NCBI GenBank assembly: GCA_900546365.1
Contig: URCF01000003.1
Coordinates: forward strand, 123,193-187,192
DNA from: an uncultured Porphyromonadaceae bacterium
GTDB lineage: Bacteria > Bacteroidota > Bacteroidia > Bacteroidales > Muribaculaceae
Direction: 5' to 3'
DNA: 64,000 nucleotides
The notes under the pieces are model-generated. The model searched no databases. It saw nothing but the letters and a program-made list of their open reading frames with translations, and was not told the DNA's origin. The translations under genes and the position numbers were made by a program. Below, in pieces: positions 17,235 to 26,416 of this stretch (positions within the stretch are counted from its first letter, which is position 1; each line of letters starts with the position of its first letter).

Positions 17235-18278
17235 TCATGAGAGGTGGCAGGGGACGGGGATTGGGAGATGGCTACCGGAGATGGTGCTTGTGGCGTGGTC
17301 GCTGAGCACGGCAACAGTTGCGCCGATTTTCCGGGCATGGTCAAGCAGCGGCTTGACGAGTTCTGTGTCAACCCTGCGGAGCATCTTTATTTTGCCTTCG
17401 ATGTCGCGGCGGTGCGAGGCTTCATCGCAGGCTTCCACATGCACAAGCACAAGGCGGTGGTGTGCAGAGGCTCGGATAGCAGCTTCGGCTTTACCTGCAA
17501 GGTTGGTGCTCATTGTTCCATCCGCACCATCTACGTTGATGATGTTCATACCCAACTCTTTAGACAATCCACGCACAAGAGGTGTGCCGCTGATGCAGCA
17601 TCCGTCAATTCCCAATGGATCGAACCCGCAGATTCTTCCTGCTCCCCACAACCATATCCCGTTGGCGCCGAGATTTTGCCGCGACAGCCTGATGTTGGCC
17701 TTCAGGATCAGGTTGGCCAGATTATGGTCGGTAATAATATGATCGAGAAACGGTTTGTTGAGAATGTCGTGTGGGGGAGTACTTGCAGGGAGAGTTTCAA
17801 GACCGCGAATTTTAAGCAGTGCGCGAAACCCGTTGCCGTGATAAAACCTCATGTTTGGCAAGGCGAAATAACCATTGAGGAGGTTGACGATGTTCAGGGC
17901 ATTCTCCTTGCTGAGATTCTCGCCGCAATGGCTCACAATCATTCCTTGGCGAATCGTCACAAGGTTGCATCTCAGCACGGTGTCGTTGGCTCCCACGCTG
18001 ATGCCGCATCCAATAGCCTCCAACGGCGCACGGCAGCAACCGGCAGCTGCTGCATCATACCCCAGCAAAGTGAGCAGGGCCACATCGGTGCTCGCATCCA
18101 TGCCGCGGGGTGTGAGGCAAATCTCATCACGCTTCATGCTCAGAATATGCTCACATCGCGCTGCTTCACATGGCGTTAACCCTCCGAGTTGTGGCAGCGG
18201 TGGTTCGTGCATACCGTCCACCACCACCAGAATCAGCGGTTGCGAGTGGGTGATATCTATGAGCGATTGTGGTGTCAT
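17235..18278 (-). CDS. ApgM-like (archaeal-type, cofactor-independent phosphoglycerate mutase family) protein in the B12 cluster
   Basis: 347 residues from the ATG at 18278; the open frame continues upstream to 18455, but that part lies in cobU and its promoter. The protein belongs to the alkaline-phosphatase-like ApgM family: VVVDGMHEPP at the N-terminus for the first metal site, MDASTDVALLTLLGYD with the probable catalytic Ser, DEASHRRD, and LSDHAT for further metal ligands. At 347 residues it is shorter than usual (about 400), ending soon after the last metal motif. Its head-to-head position with cobU and head-to-tail position with cbiHC suggests a cobalamin role. The pathway here lacks a visible threonine kinase (PduX) for the CobD substrate, and ApgM relatives have been proposed as alternative homoserine kinases, so phosphotransfer to an amino acid is one hypothesis. 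Confidence 0.7.
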   Translation of the reverse strand: MTPQSLIDITHSQPLILVVVDGMHEPPLPQLGGLTPCEAARCEHILSMKRDEICLTPRGMDASTDVALLTLLGYDAAAAGCCRAPLEAIGCGISVGANDTVLRCNLVTIRQGMIVSHCGENLSKENALNIVNLLNGYFALPNMRFYHGNGFRALLKIRGLETLPASTPPHDILNKPFLDHIITDHNLANLILKANIRLSRQNLGANGIWLWGAGRICGFDPLGIDGCCISGTPLVRGLSKELGMNIINVDGADGTMSTNLAGKAEAAIRASAHHRLVLVHVEACDEASHRRDIEGKIKMLRRVDTELVKPLLDHARKIGATVAVLSDHATSTISGSHLPIPVPCHLS

Positions 18279-18283
18279 CGCGG

Positions 18284-18321
18284 CAAAATTACGAATTTTC
18301 AAAAAGAATTGCCTATTTTTG
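18284..18321. promoter_or_regulatory. Divergent promoter pair between the ApgM-like gene and cobU
   Basis: In a 52-bp gap, TAATTTTG reads on the minus strand at 18291-18284 toward the ApgM-like gene, and TATTTTTG reads on the plus strand at 18314-18321 toward cobU. Both fit TAnnTTTG. The boxes end only 5 and 9 bases from the two ATG codons, so both transcripts would have leaders of just a few bases. I see no strong -33 TTTG for either. Confidence 0.55.
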
Positions 18322-18330
18322 CAGTTACAA

Positions 18331-18843
18331 ATGGCCAACAGTATCACACTTGTCACCGGCGGACAACGCTCCGGAAAGAGCGCGTTTGCCGAACAGCTCA
18401 CCCTGCACCGGTGTGCCTCACCGGTGTATATAGCCACGGCACGCATTTTTGACAATGAGATGAGGGCGCGTGTGGAGGCCCATCAGCAACGCCGGGGCTC
18501 CATGTGGACCAACCATGAGGCTCCTCTCGCCCCGGGCAATCTGCCTTTGGAATCAGGCACTGTGCTGCTTGACTGCCTGACAATGTGGGCCACAAATATC
18601 CTTTTTGATGAAAATGAAGATCTGCCCCGCGCCATAGAACGGTTTCGCGTCGAGTGGCGCACGCTCGCCGATAAACCGCTGGATATAATAGCGGTGACCA
18701 ATGAGATAGGGCTCGGGGGAATAAGTGCCAACCCGCTGCAGCGTAAATTCACCGACCTTCAGGGTATGGTGAATCAGATCGTGGCCGCAGAGGCCAGCGA
18801 GATGTATATGCTTGTGAGCGGCGTGCCTTTAAGAATCAAATAG
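18331..18843 (+). CDS. cobU: Adenosylcobinamide kinase / adenosylcobinamide-phosphate guanylyltransferase
   Basis: 170 residues from the ATG at 18331 (the frame is open further upstream but only across the divergent gene). It phosphorylates adenosylcobinamide and then activates it with GTP for nucleotide-loop assembly. The P-loop is GGQRSGKS (10-17). The family's guanylylated His is probably the one in [17 protein letters not shown] is also conserved. At 170 residues it is near the usual 180. It leads the plus-strand operon cobU-cobT-cobS-cobC, with 2 bp before cobT. Confidence 0.92.
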   Translation: MANSITLVTGGQRSGKSAFAEQLTLHRCASPVYIATARIFDNEMRARVEAHQQRRGSMWTNHEAPLAPGNLPLESGTVLLDCLTMWATNILFDENEDLPRAIERFRVEWRTLADKPLDIIAVTNEIGLGGISANPLQRKFTDLQGMVNQIVAAEASEMYMLVSGVPLRIK

Positions 18844-18845
18844 TC

Positions 18846-19883
18846 ATGAAACAGTTCAATATCATTTCACCCGACAGGTCAATCCTTCCGCAGCTCATTG
18901 AGAAAGTGGATGACCTCACCAAACCGAAAGGGTCACTCGGACGACTTGAGGAGTTAGCGATTAAGATAGGGCTTGTGCAGCAGTCGCTCGACCCGAAATT
19001 GTCCAACCCCACCAATATCCTCTTCGCTGCCGACCATGGCATACTCGACGAAGGGGTGAGTGTGTCGCCCAAAGAAGTGACATGGCAGCAGTTGAGCCAT
19101 TTCTCCCACGGTGGTGCCGGGATTAATTTCCTGTGTCAGCAGCATGGATTCAACCTTGTGCTTGTGGATGCGGGTGTGGACTACGATATACCTGCCAACA
19201 GTGGCGTGATTGACAAGAAAGTGCGTCGCGGAACGCGCAATTTCCTCTATCAGGCTGCCATCACCCCCGAGGAATGGGACCTGTGTATGGAGCGCGGTGC
19301 CGAAGTGGTGGAGATGGTGCATAGCAACGGATGCAATGTGGTGAGCTTCGGCGAGATGGGAAGCGGCAACACTTCCCCCTCCTCGATGTGGATGCATATC
19401 CTCACCGGGATACCGCTGTCACAATGCATCGGCGCAGGGGCGGGGTTGAACAACGCCGGTGTCAACCATAAGCTTGACATCCTCACTCGGGCATGGGACA
19501 ATTATGGCGGCGGAGATAGCGTGGAGCAGCGGCTCCAATGGTTCGGAGGATATGAACTGGCTATGGCCGTTGGCGGAATGTTAAAGGCTGCCGAGCTCAA
19601 GATGCTCGTGATTGTTGACGGATTCATCATGACAGCCTGCATGGCTGCGGCTGCGCATTTCTATCCGGCTGTGATGGAGTATGCTGTGTTTGGTCATTGT
19701 GGCGATGAAAGCGGACATAAACTGCTGCTTGACTCGCTTGGTGTCAAGGCTATACTTCATCTTGACCTGCGCCTTGGCGAGGGGTCCGGTGCCGTGTGTG
19801 CCTATCCGATATTGGTGTCGGCTGTGAATATGATTAACGAAATGGACCGCTTCAGTGCGGTGGGTGTCACCAAATATTTCTGA
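18846..19883 (+). CDS. cobT: Nicotinate-nucleotide--dimethylbenzimidazole phosphoribosyltransferase
   Basis: 345 residues. CobT makes the alpha-ribazole phosphate that becomes the lower ligand. Visible motifs are [13 protein letters not shown] near the N-terminus, [18 protein letters not shown] and, near the C-terminus, [10 protein letters not shown] with the catalytic Glu. The stop overlaps the cobS start (TGATG). Which base is used as the lower ligand cannot be read from the gene; no bza or bluB gene is in the window. Confidence 0.95.
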   Translation: MKQFNIISPDRSILPQLIEKVDDLTKPKGSLGRLEELAIKIGLVQQSLDPKLSNPTNILFAADHGILDEGVSVSPKEVTWQQLSHFSHGGAGINFLCQQHGFNLVLVDAGVDYDIPANSGVIDKKVRRGTRNFLYQAAITPEEWDLCMERGAEVVEMVHSNGCNVVSFGEMGSGNTSPSSMWMHILTGIPLSQCIGAGAGLNNAGVNHKLDILTRAWDNYGGGDSVEQRLQWFGGYELAMAVGGMLKAAELKMLVIVDGFIMTACMAAAAHFYPAVMEYAVFGHCGDESGHKLLLDSLGVKAILHLDLRLGEGSGAVCAYPILVSAVNMINEMDRFSAVGVTKYF

Positions 19884-20632
19884 TGAAGCAGATTCTCGCC
19901 GCCCTGATATTCTTCACTCGCCTTCCGTTCTGGCGGCTTGGCGATGTGCCTGCAGAGATGTATCGCAATGTGGTGCGCTATTGGCCTTTTGTGGGATGGC
20001 TCACCGGAGGGATCATGGCCGGGGTGTTTTATCTCGCATCGTTTGTGCTTCCGGTGAGCTGTGCGGCAGTTTTGGCCCTGGTGGCGCGTCTGCTTGTCAC
20101 CGGCGCATTGCATGAGGATGGGTTGGCGGATTTTTTTGACGGGTTTGGCGGTGGCACCGACCGTCAGCGTATCCTGGCCATAATGAAGGATTCCCATATA
20201 GGCACCTATGGAGTGCTTGCGCTGGTGGTTTATTACATACTGCTGGTGTGCGTCATTTCCTCTATGCCTGTGGGAGTGGTTTGCTGCGCAATGGTGGCTT
20301 GCGATTCGTGGAGCAAATTCGCAGCTTCTAATATTGTGAATTTTCTGCCGTATGCCCGCACTGAGCAGGAGGCTAAAAACCACACTGTATATAATAAGGT
20401 ATCGCCCGGAGGGGTAATTGCCGGATGTGTTGGCGGCGCATTGCCGCTGTTGCTGCTGCCATGGGTGTATCAGACAGCCGCCATAGCCCCTGTGGTGGTG
20501 GCTCCGTTGCTGTTCGCCTATATGAAGCGGAAAATCCGGGGTTATACCGGTGATTGCTGCGGTGCCACATTCTTGATATGTGAGCTGAGCATGTGGCTCG
20601 CCATAGCTGTCACTTTCACCTTGATATCATGA
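19883..20632 (+). CDS. cobS: Adenosylcobinamide-GDP ribazoletransferase (cobalamin synthase)
   Basis: 249 residues, a polytopic membrane enzyme of about six helices. It joins adenosylcobinamide-GDP to alpha-ribazole (phosphate). The family motif HEDGLADFFDGFGGG is at about residues 76-90, holding the acidic metal ligands. The start TGATG overlaps cobT and the stop overlaps cobC (ATGA). Confidence 0.95.
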   Translation: MKQILAALIFFTRLPFWRLGDVPAEMYRNVVRYWPFVGWLTGGIMAGVFYLASFVLPVSCAAVLALVARLLVTGALHEDGLADFFDGFGGGTDRQRILAIMKDSHIGTYGVLALVVYYILLVCVISSMPVGVVCCAMVACDSWSKFAASNIVNFLPYARTEQEAKNHTVYNKVSPGGVIAGCVGGALPLLLLPWVYQTAAIAPVVVAPLLFAYMKRKIRGYTGDCCGATFLICELSMWLAIAVTFTLIS

Positions 20633-21156
20633 ACCTTACGCTTGTGCGACATACATCGGTGGATGTGCCGCTGGGAGTGTGCTACGGCCGGACGGATGTA
20701 GGGCTCAGAGCCACTTTCGCAGAGGAGGCCGAGGAAGTACGGTTGCGGTTGGGTGGCAAGCGGTTTGATGCTGTGTTCACATCGCCTTTGTCGCGCTGTG
20801 TGAGACTTGCCGAATATTGTGGTTATGGCAATGCGGTGCGCGATTCTCGGCTTATGGAGATGAATTTCGGCGAGTGGGAGATGCAGCGGTGGGATGAGAT
20901 TTCCGATCCGCGGCTTGATCTGTGGTATGCCGATTGGTTTCATGTAGCGGCCACAGGCGGAGAGTCCTCGCAGCAGCAACAGGAGCGGTTGGCGCAATTT
21001 CTATCGGAACTTCGGCAGATGCCTTACGATGAGGCGCTTCTTTTCACCCACGGCGGCATAATGGTGCACACATTGCTGCTCACCGGGGCGGCAACGATTG
21101 AAAATGTGTTCAGCAAGCAGCCGCCATACGGGGGGATGTTCACCACAATAATCTGA
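20629..21156 (+). CDS. cobC: Alpha-ribazole phosphatase, histidine phosphatase superfamily
   Basis: 175 residues from the ATG at 20629, which overlaps the cobS stop (ATGA); an earlier in-frame ATG at 20593 lies inside cobS and is less likely. The catalytic start LVRHT holds the phosphorylated His, and a second His is in FTHGG. ESSQQQQERL and MEMNFGEWE match the acidic-residue region of the family. It removes the 5'-phosphate of the nucleotide loop. Its last 17 bp overlap the convergent cbiB gene. Confidence 0.88.
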   Translation: MNLTLVRHTSVDVPLGVCYGRTDVGLRATFAEEAEEVRLRLGGKRFDAVFTSPLSRCVRLAEYCGYGNAVRDSRLMEMNFGEWEMQRWDEISDPRLDLWYADWFHVAATGGESSQQQQERLAQFLSELRQMPYDEALLFTHGGIMVHTLLLTGAATIENVFSKQPPYGGMFTTII

Positions 21157-22066
21157 CTGCGAGAACAATCGTCACTGCAATGAGTTCCGCAGCGCGGTTC
21201 ACTCTGATTGCCCGTTTCATATCATCGGTGGTCAAAGGACGGTCAACGGTGCCGATATATGGTTTGTACACATCTTCTCCGAAATAGGAGTGCGTACCAC
21301 CGAAACGGCAGTTGAGGATGCCGGCTAATGCTGCCTCGGGCCACCCGGAGTTGGGGCTCGCATGTTCATGTCCGAATCTCCTCACAAATCCTATCAGGTT
21401 GAGCTTCCCGGCACCCAACAGCATCAGCAGTGCGGTGAGACGAGCCGGAATGAAGTTGGCTACATCGTCGATTTTCGCGGCCCATCGCCCGAACTGCAGG
21501 TAGCGGGGAGACTTATATCCGAGCATGGAGTCGAGGGTGTTGACCATCTTGTAGGCCAGCATCCCCGGAACGCCCAACAGGGCATACCAGAACAGCGGTG
21601 CGATGACACCGTCGCTAAGGTTTTCAGCTAAAGTTTCAAGCGCGGCGGTGCGTACCTCATTGATGGACAACCCGGAAGTGTCGCGCCCCACGATGCGGGC
21701 CACTTGCCTGCGTCCTTCTGCAAGCGATCTGTCGCAAGCCTCAAACACCATCCTCACCTCTTTTGCAAGGGTGGTGCCGGCGAGACAGTAGAACACCAAC
21801 ACACTCTCCACCGCTATCTTGGCCCATGGCCATGGGTCAAGAACTCCGAGCAGCAAGGCAGTGATGGCGAAAACTCCGGCAATCAGTCCCACCGCCACTA
21901 TTGCGCCTTTGGCCACGCGATGAGCTCCTCGATTGAGCTTCCGCTCGCAGATGGATATTATTTTGCCAAACCACACTATCGGGTGGGGCAAACAGCATGG
22001 GTCGCCATACAGCAGGTCGAGGCACCATCCTGTCATTAGCGGGAGTAAGGCTATGCAGATATCCAT
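21140..22066 (-). CDS. cbiB: Adenosylcobinamide-phosphate synthase
   Basis: 308 residues, an integral membrane protein with about five helices. It attaches aminopropanol phosphate to adenosylcobyric acid. Motifs are GDPCCLPHPIVWFGK (about 21-35), NLSDGVIAPLFWY, NTLDSMLGY and NSGWPEAALAG, all typical of CbiB/CobD. It ends the minus-strand operon that starts at cbiA, overlapping the aminotransferase-like gene by 16 bp and the convergent cobC by 17 bp. Confidence 0.94.
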   Translation of the reverse strand: MDICIALLPLMTGWCLDLLYGDPCCLPHPIVWFGKIISICERKLNRGAHRVAKGAIVAVGLIAGVFAITALLLGVLDPWPWAKIAVESVLVFYCLAGTTLAKEVRMVFEACDRSLAEGRRQVARIVGRDTSGLSINEVRTAALETLAENLSDGVIAPLFWYALLGVPGMLAYKMVNTLDSMLGYKSPRYLQFGRWAAKIDDVANFIPARLTALLMLLGAGKLNLIGFVRRFGHEHASPNSGWPEAALAGILNCRFGGTHSYFGEDVYKPYIGTVDRPLTTDDMKRAIRVNRAAELIAVTIVLAVRLLW

Positions 22067-23055
22067 TGTTCTAAAGCTTTAATAAGCAGATTGTTCTCCT
22101 CCGGGGTCTGTGCGGCCACGCGGAAGTGGGATTGGTCAAGGAAATGGAAGTTGGAGGCATCGCGGATGAGGATTCCATGGTTCTCCACAAGCCACTGTTT
22201 GAGTTGGGCTGCGGAGCCGTGTGGCAGAGAGCAGAGTATGAAGTTGCAATCGGTTGGGAACACCTTGATGCCGAGTTTCTCAAACTCCACGGCCATGCGC
22301 AGAGCCTCATTGTGGAGCAATGCCGCATCAATGGCATAATCCTCCTTATGCTCAAGTAGATAGTGGGCGGCAATTAGAGCAACGCTGCTCACGCTCCATG
22401 GGCGCAGATATTGAGCCACGCGGTCCACGCATCCTATGGCATACCCGATTCTCAATCCCGGCACTGCAAACCGTTTGGTGAGCGAGGAGAGAATGATGAG
22501 GTTGTTGAATCGTTCTGCAAGTGAAGGCGATAGCACCTCCATGGATGTATAGTCGGCGTATGCCTGGTCCACCACAAACAGGGTGTGGGGCGAGGATTGG
22601 ATTGCGGCCTCAAGCTGTTCTGCCGGAGTGACTTCGCCGGTGGGGTTGGCAGGGTTGCATATCCACACTGCATCAGAGTCTGTGGCCATTGCCTCGCTGA
22701 GCGATCGGCACCACTCTACTGTGATGGAATTGAGCTGACAGGCGTCCTCATATTCGCGGAAGGCAGGTGCCACAATGGTGGCTTTGCCTCCGCGTATCAT
22801 CTGTGCTATCAGGTAGATGCACTCCGTGGCTCCGCTTGTCACAAGCACTTTGCCGGGGTCAATGCCGGCTTCCTGAGCCAGTTTACGCTCCAGCGACAGA
22901 CACCGTGGCTCGGGGTAGTGGAGGATGTCATTGCCACGCTCCGCAAGGTGTTGCAGCAGCCCTGAATGGTCAACCCGCGCAAAGATATTGGAGCTGAAAT
23001 TATGCCGGATGGAGTTGTGATATTTATACAAATCGTCGCCGTGTCCTTCAATCAT
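22051..23055 (-). CDS. cobD: Threonine-phosphate decarboxylase, class I/II aminotransferase fold
   Basis: 334 residues. CobD is a PLP enzyme that decarboxylates L-threonine O-3-phosphate to aminopropanol phosphate, the CbiB substrate. Motifs: RHNFSSN at the N-terminus, NPANPTGEV, VVDQAYADY, and SSLTKRFAVPGLRIGYAIG with the PLP-binding Lys in LTKRF. Histidinol-phosphate aminotransferase is the main look-alike, but the position between cobQ and cbiB settles the choice. The start overlaps cobQ by 8 bp. Confidence 0.88.
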   Translation of the reverse strand: MIEGHGDDLYKYHNSIRHNFSSNIFARVDHSGLLQHLAERGNDILHYPEPRCLSLERKLAQEAGIDPGKVLVTSGATECIYLIAQMIRGGKATIVAPAFREYEDACQLNSITVEWCRSLSEAMATDSDAVWICNPANPTGEVTPAEQLEAAIQSSPHTLFVVDQAYADYTSMEVLSPSLAERFNNLIILSSLTKRFAVPGLRIGYAIGCVDRVAQYLRPWSVSSVALIAAHYLLEHKEDYAIDAALLHNEALRMAVEFEKLGIKVFPTDCNFILCSLPHGSAAQLKQWLVENHGILIRDASNFHFLDQSHFRVAAQTPEENNLLIKALEQWISA

Positions 23056-24529
23056 CTCTCCCCATAATTTTATACAGAGCGTCTATATCTATATATTTGC
23101 GCAGCTCTTGCGCAAGAAGATTGTACTGCTCCTGTTTGTATTGCGAATAATCGAATTGCGACTCTGCTTGCCGCCCGGAAAGGTAAGGTTGCAGAAGCGA
23201 ATCCACAACAGCTGGGTTGTCAAGCACTCCGTGGATATATGAGCCCCAGCATCCGGTGGATACAATGCATCCGTCGGGTGTGGGGATATCGCCGTTGATG
23301 GTGGTGAATGGCGCTGCTCCGCTGATGTCGGTGCGGCCCACGTGGATTTCGTAGCCATGGCACGTTGAGCCGTTGTGTACAAACTCCACCTGCCTTGTAA
23401 CTTTCGTGGCTGTGAGTGTGGTGACTGCAGGAAGCAGTCCGAGTCCGGCGATGCTCCCGGGGGCACCTTCCACTCCTTCCGGGTCACGTACTTCTCTGCC
23501 CATCATCTGGTAGCCGCCGCATATACCCACCACTGCGCACCCTCTGCGGTGGGCCTTGAGGATGGCTGCGGCCACGCCATTGTTTTTGATGTCGCGGAGG
23601 TCGGCGATGGTGGATTTGCTGCCGGGGAGAATTATGATGTCGGCATTGGTGAGTTCGGCCACATTGTTGGTGTAGAACAGATTCACCCGCGGATCCTTTT
23701 CAAGCACATTGAAGTCGGTGAAATTGGAGATGTGGCTTAGTCTTACCACACCCACATTGACCCTGCCATCCGCGGATGCAGTGTTCTGCTTTGATGCGAG
23801 CGACACCGAGTCTTCCTCCTCGATATGCACATCGTTAAGGAACGGAACCACGCCGAGCACCGGTACACCGCATATCTCCTCCATCAGCTTGCGACCAGAG
23901 TCGAATAGCCGCATATCGCCACGGAATTTGTTTACAATCACTCCTTTGATTCGCTTGCGGTCGTCCGGGGATTGGAGCATTATGCTTCCGTAAACGCTTG
24001 CAAACACACCTCCACGGTCAATATCAGCCACCAGTATCACATCGGCATCGGCATATCGTGCCATAGACATATTCACAAGGTCGGTCTCTTTGAGATTCAG
24101 TTCGGCAATACTTCCGGCACCTTCCATCACTATGGGGTTGAACCGGGCGGCGAGGCGGTCGAATGCCTCATGGACAGCGGCGCGCAGCGTCTCGCGTCCC
24201 TGAGTGCGGAAATAGTCGTAGGCATCGCGGTTGCCGATAGGCACACCATTGAGCACCACCTGCGATGTTTTGTCGCTTGAGGGCTTGAGCAGCAGGGGGT
24301 TCATGTCGGTATGACACTCCACGCGGGCAGCCTCAGCCTGAACTGCCTGTGCTCTGCCAATCTCTTTGCCGTCGGGCGTAGCGTAGGAATTAAGTGCCAT
24401 GTTTTGAGCCTTGAACGGAGCCGGATGGTAGCCGTCGTCGGAGAATATGCGGCATAATCCGGTGGCTATGATGCTTTTGCCCACATCGCTGCCGGTGCCG
24501 GCAAGCATAACAGGATGGAGATGTTTCAT
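23048..24529 (-). CDS. cobQ: Cobyric acid synthase
   Basis: 493 residues from the ATG at 24529, chosen because it gives a four-base ATGA overlap with the preceding gene like the rest of the operon; an ATG at 24562 would add 11 residues. CobQ/CbiP amidates the b, d, e and g side chains. Residues 1 to about 230 form a MinD-like ATPase domain with GTGSDVGKS. The C-terminal glutamine amidotransferase has GICGGYQMMG with the nucleophilic Cys and, near the end, YIHGV. Confidence 0.95.
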   Translation of the reverse strand: MKHLHPVMLAGTGSDVGKSIIATGLCRIFSDDGYHPAPFKAQNMALNSYATPDGKEIGRAQAVQAEAARVECHTDMNPLLLKPSSDKTSQVVLNGVPIGNRDAYDYFRTQGRETLRAAVHEAFDRLAARFNPIVMEGAGSIAELNLKETDLVNMSMARYADADVILVADIDRGGVFASVYGSIMLQSPDDRKRIKGVIVNKFRGDMRLFDSGRKLMEEICGVPVLGVVPFLNDVHIEEEDSVSLASKQNTASADGRVNVGVVRLSHISNFTDFNVLEKDPRVNLFYTNNVAELTNADIIILPGSKSTIADLRDIKNNGVAAAILKAHRRGCAVVGICGGYQMMGREVRDPEGVEGAPGSIAGLGLLPAVTTLTATKVTRQVEFVHNGSTCHGYEIHVGRTDISGAAPFTTINGDIPTPDGCIVSTGCWGSYIHGVLDNPAVVDSLLQPYLSGRQAESQFDYSQYKQEQYNLLAQELRKYIDIDALYKIMGRDD

Positions 24530-25104
24530 TTTCGGGTTCGTTTGTAGGAGAATAACTGCCAATGTTCCGGCTCGCGGTTGTCGGTCATAAGTTCATGGCG
24601 GGCCATGACGAAAAACAGGTCGCTGAGCCGGTTGACCCAACACAGCACGGCCGGTTCCACCGGGTCGAGTTCATTGAGTTGCCAAAGACAGCGTTCGGCT
24701 CTGCGGGCAGCCACACGGGCCTGATGAAGAAATGCCGATGGCTTGTTGCCTCCGGGGAGCAGAAAATATTCCGGCTTGCCACACAGTTGGTTGATACGGT
24801 CAATAAGAATCTCCGCATCCTCCACCATGGTGGGTGGCAGTGCGTTGGGGTTTTCATCGCGCTTGCTGCTCACTGTAGCCACCCGGCTCATCACAGTCAT
24901 CAGCGTAAGCTGAATCTGCTTCAATTCGGCTTGCCATGGCGAGTTGTCGTCCAAGAACGAGCGGGCTATGCCGATGGCCACATTCAGCTCGTCGAGCGAA
25001 CCGATGGCCTCGATGCGTATGTCGGTTTTCGGTACCCTCATGGCTCCATGTAGAGCAGTTGTGCCACGGTCGCCGGTGCGGGTGTATATTTTCAAATCTG
25101 CCAT
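24526..25104 (-). CDS. PduO-type ATP:cob(I)alamin adenosyltransferase
   Basis: 192 residues. It attaches the 5'-deoxyadenosyl group to reduced cobalt. Family motifs are YTRTGDRGTTALHG at the N-terminus, GSLDELN, and RAERCLWQLN with VNRLSDLFF near the C-terminus. It takes the place of the unrelated CobA/BtuR enzyme in this pathway. It overlaps cbiA by 13 bp and cobQ by 4 bp. Confidence 0.93.
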   Translation of the reverse strand: MADLKIYTRTGDRGTTALHGAMRVPKTDIRIEAIGSLDELNVAIGIARSFLDDNSPWQAELKQIQLTLMTVMSRVATVSSKRDENPNALPPTMVEDAEILIDRINQLCGKPEYFLLPGGNKPSAFLHQARVAARRAERCLWQLNELDPVEPAVLCWVNRLSDLFFVMARHELMTDNREPEHWQLFSYKRTRK

Positions 25105-26387
25105 AGGTCAAAAAAATCTTTGTCACCCCAATACAGGTGGGTGTAGCCGGCAATCACATTTTTATAGCGGTACACCGGTGTGGACACTTGCTTGCCGGAT
25201 GCGGAATATTGTGTGCCGCAGGAGGGGAGTGCCGCAGGGTTGGTGAGATGCGAGTAGTGAAACTCATGACCTCGCCATTCGTTGCCGTCAATCTCAATTT
25301 TTCGGTAGCCGAGCGACAGTCTGGCGCCCTCCATGGTGGCCTCAAGCGGGAGCACTCCGCATAGCTTGTGGCTGTCAATCGCTTGCGTGAGATACATCAT
25401 CCCGCCACACTCGGCAAATACTCTGCCTCCGTTCTCAGCAAATTCCTTGATGCTCCGGCGCATGGAGCTGTTGGCCTCAAGTTCGTGGGCATAAAGTTCA
25501 GGGTACCCGCCGGGAAGATATAGAATGTCGCACAGAGGAATCGCGCAGTCATTAAGCGGAGAGAAATATTTCACAGTCACATTGTAGCGTGGGCTCTCAG
25601 TGAGCGACAGTATGTTGGCCGGATAGATGAAGTTGAAAGCATCATCGCGGGCCACGGCCACTGTCAGCTGTCTGTCCGATTTTGTGGCTCGGTTGATTTC
25701 TACGGGTGCCGGACTGTATTGGGTAGCGGTCAGCAGTGCATCCACATCCACATAGCTCTCCACAGCCTCTGCTGCCATGGATATGAAACTGTTCATTGAC
25801 TGTTGCGATTCAATGCTTAGTCCAAGGTAGCGCGATGGCATCTCAATTTGAGGCAAGCGTGGGATGTAGCCGAAACACGGCACCCCGGCATATGCGCACG
25901 CATCTTTGAGAAATGAGAAATGCGAGGGGGAAGCCACGCGGTTGAACACCACTCCGGCCAACTTCACATCTTTGCAGAATGATTTGAACCCATGGATGGT
26001 GGCGGCGACGGAGTAGGCCGTCGAGGCAGCATTGACCAGAAGCACCACCGGCGCATCTATTATCTGCGCTATATGGGCGGAGCTGCCTTGCATTTTATGG
26101 AAGCCGTCAAACATCCCCATCACACCCTCTACCACACTCACATCCTTGTTGGCTGAGAAGCGTGAGAAAAGCGTGGCCACATGTTGCTCCGAGCTCATGA
26201 ACAGATCAAGATTGATGCTCTGCGAGCCTGAGGCCGTTTTGTGCCACAGAGGGTCGATGTAGTCCGGTCCGCATTTGAATGGAGCCACAGACCATCCTCT
26301 GCCGCTCAACGAGCGCAGCAATCCGAGAGTGAGTGTGGTTTTACCGCTGCCCGACGAAGCAGCCGCGATAAGGAACTTGCTGTTCAT
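25092..26387 (-). CDS. cbiA: Cobyrinic acid a,c-diamide synthase
   Basis: 431 residues. CbiA amidates the a and c carboxylates of cobyrinate. The N-terminal ATPase begins AAASSGSGKTTLTLGLL, and the C-terminal amidotransferase has YLPGGYPELYA and AECGGMMYLTQ with the nucleophilic Cys. It is the first gene of the minus-strand operon cbiA-adenosyltransferase-cobQ-cobD-cbiB. A TATATTTG -7 box lies 15-22 bp ahead of the ATG, itself preceded by a 9-bp tandem repeat. I find no cobalamin riboswitch in the upstream gap. Confidence 0.95.
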   Translation of the reverse strand: MNSKFLIAAASSGSGKTTLTLGLLRSLSGRGWSVAPFKCGPDYIDPLWHKTASGSQSINLDLFMSSEQHVATLFSRFSANKDVSVVEGVMGMFDGFHKMQGSSAHIAQIIDAPVVLLVNAASTAYSVAATIHGFKSFCKDVKLAGVVFNRVASPSHFSFLKDACAYAGVPCFGYIPRLPQIEMPSRYLGLSIESQQSMNSFISMAAEAVESYVDVDALLTATQYSPAPVEINRATKSDRQLTVAVARDDAFNFIYPANILSLTESPRYNVTVKYFSPLNDCAIPLCDILYLPGGYPELYAHELEANSSMRRSIKEFAENGGRVFAECGGMMYLTQAIDSHKLCGVLPLEATMEGARLSLGYRKIEIDGNEWRGHEFHYSHLTNPAALPSCGTQYSASGKQVSTPVYRYKNVIAGYTHLYWGDKDFFDLWQI

Positions 26388-26401
26388 GCTGTAGTTTTAT
26401 G

Positions 26402-26409
26402 CAAATATA
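26402..26409 (-). promoter_or_regulatory. -7 box of the cbiA operon
   Basis: TATATTTG on the minus strand (26409-26402) fits TAnnTTTG and would start transcription roughly 10 bases before the cbiA ATG at 26387. No TTTG is present 19-21 bases upstream; that space is filled by the 9-bp repeats, which suggests regulated rather than strong basal activity. Confidence 0.45.
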
Positions 26410-26416
26410 AGCAAAA

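Noticed and set aside
16047..17240. 397-codon open frame on the plus strand
   Set aside because: Antisense to cbiHC and without recognisable motifs; the minus-strand fused enzyme explains the sequence.
17235..17260. Possible frameshift near the end of the ApgM-like gene
   Set aside because: A shift after about 17250 would replace the last few residues with a hydrophobic stretch that vaguely resembles the family's C-terminus, but it meets a stop after about 15 more residues, so the gain is too small to call a broken gene.
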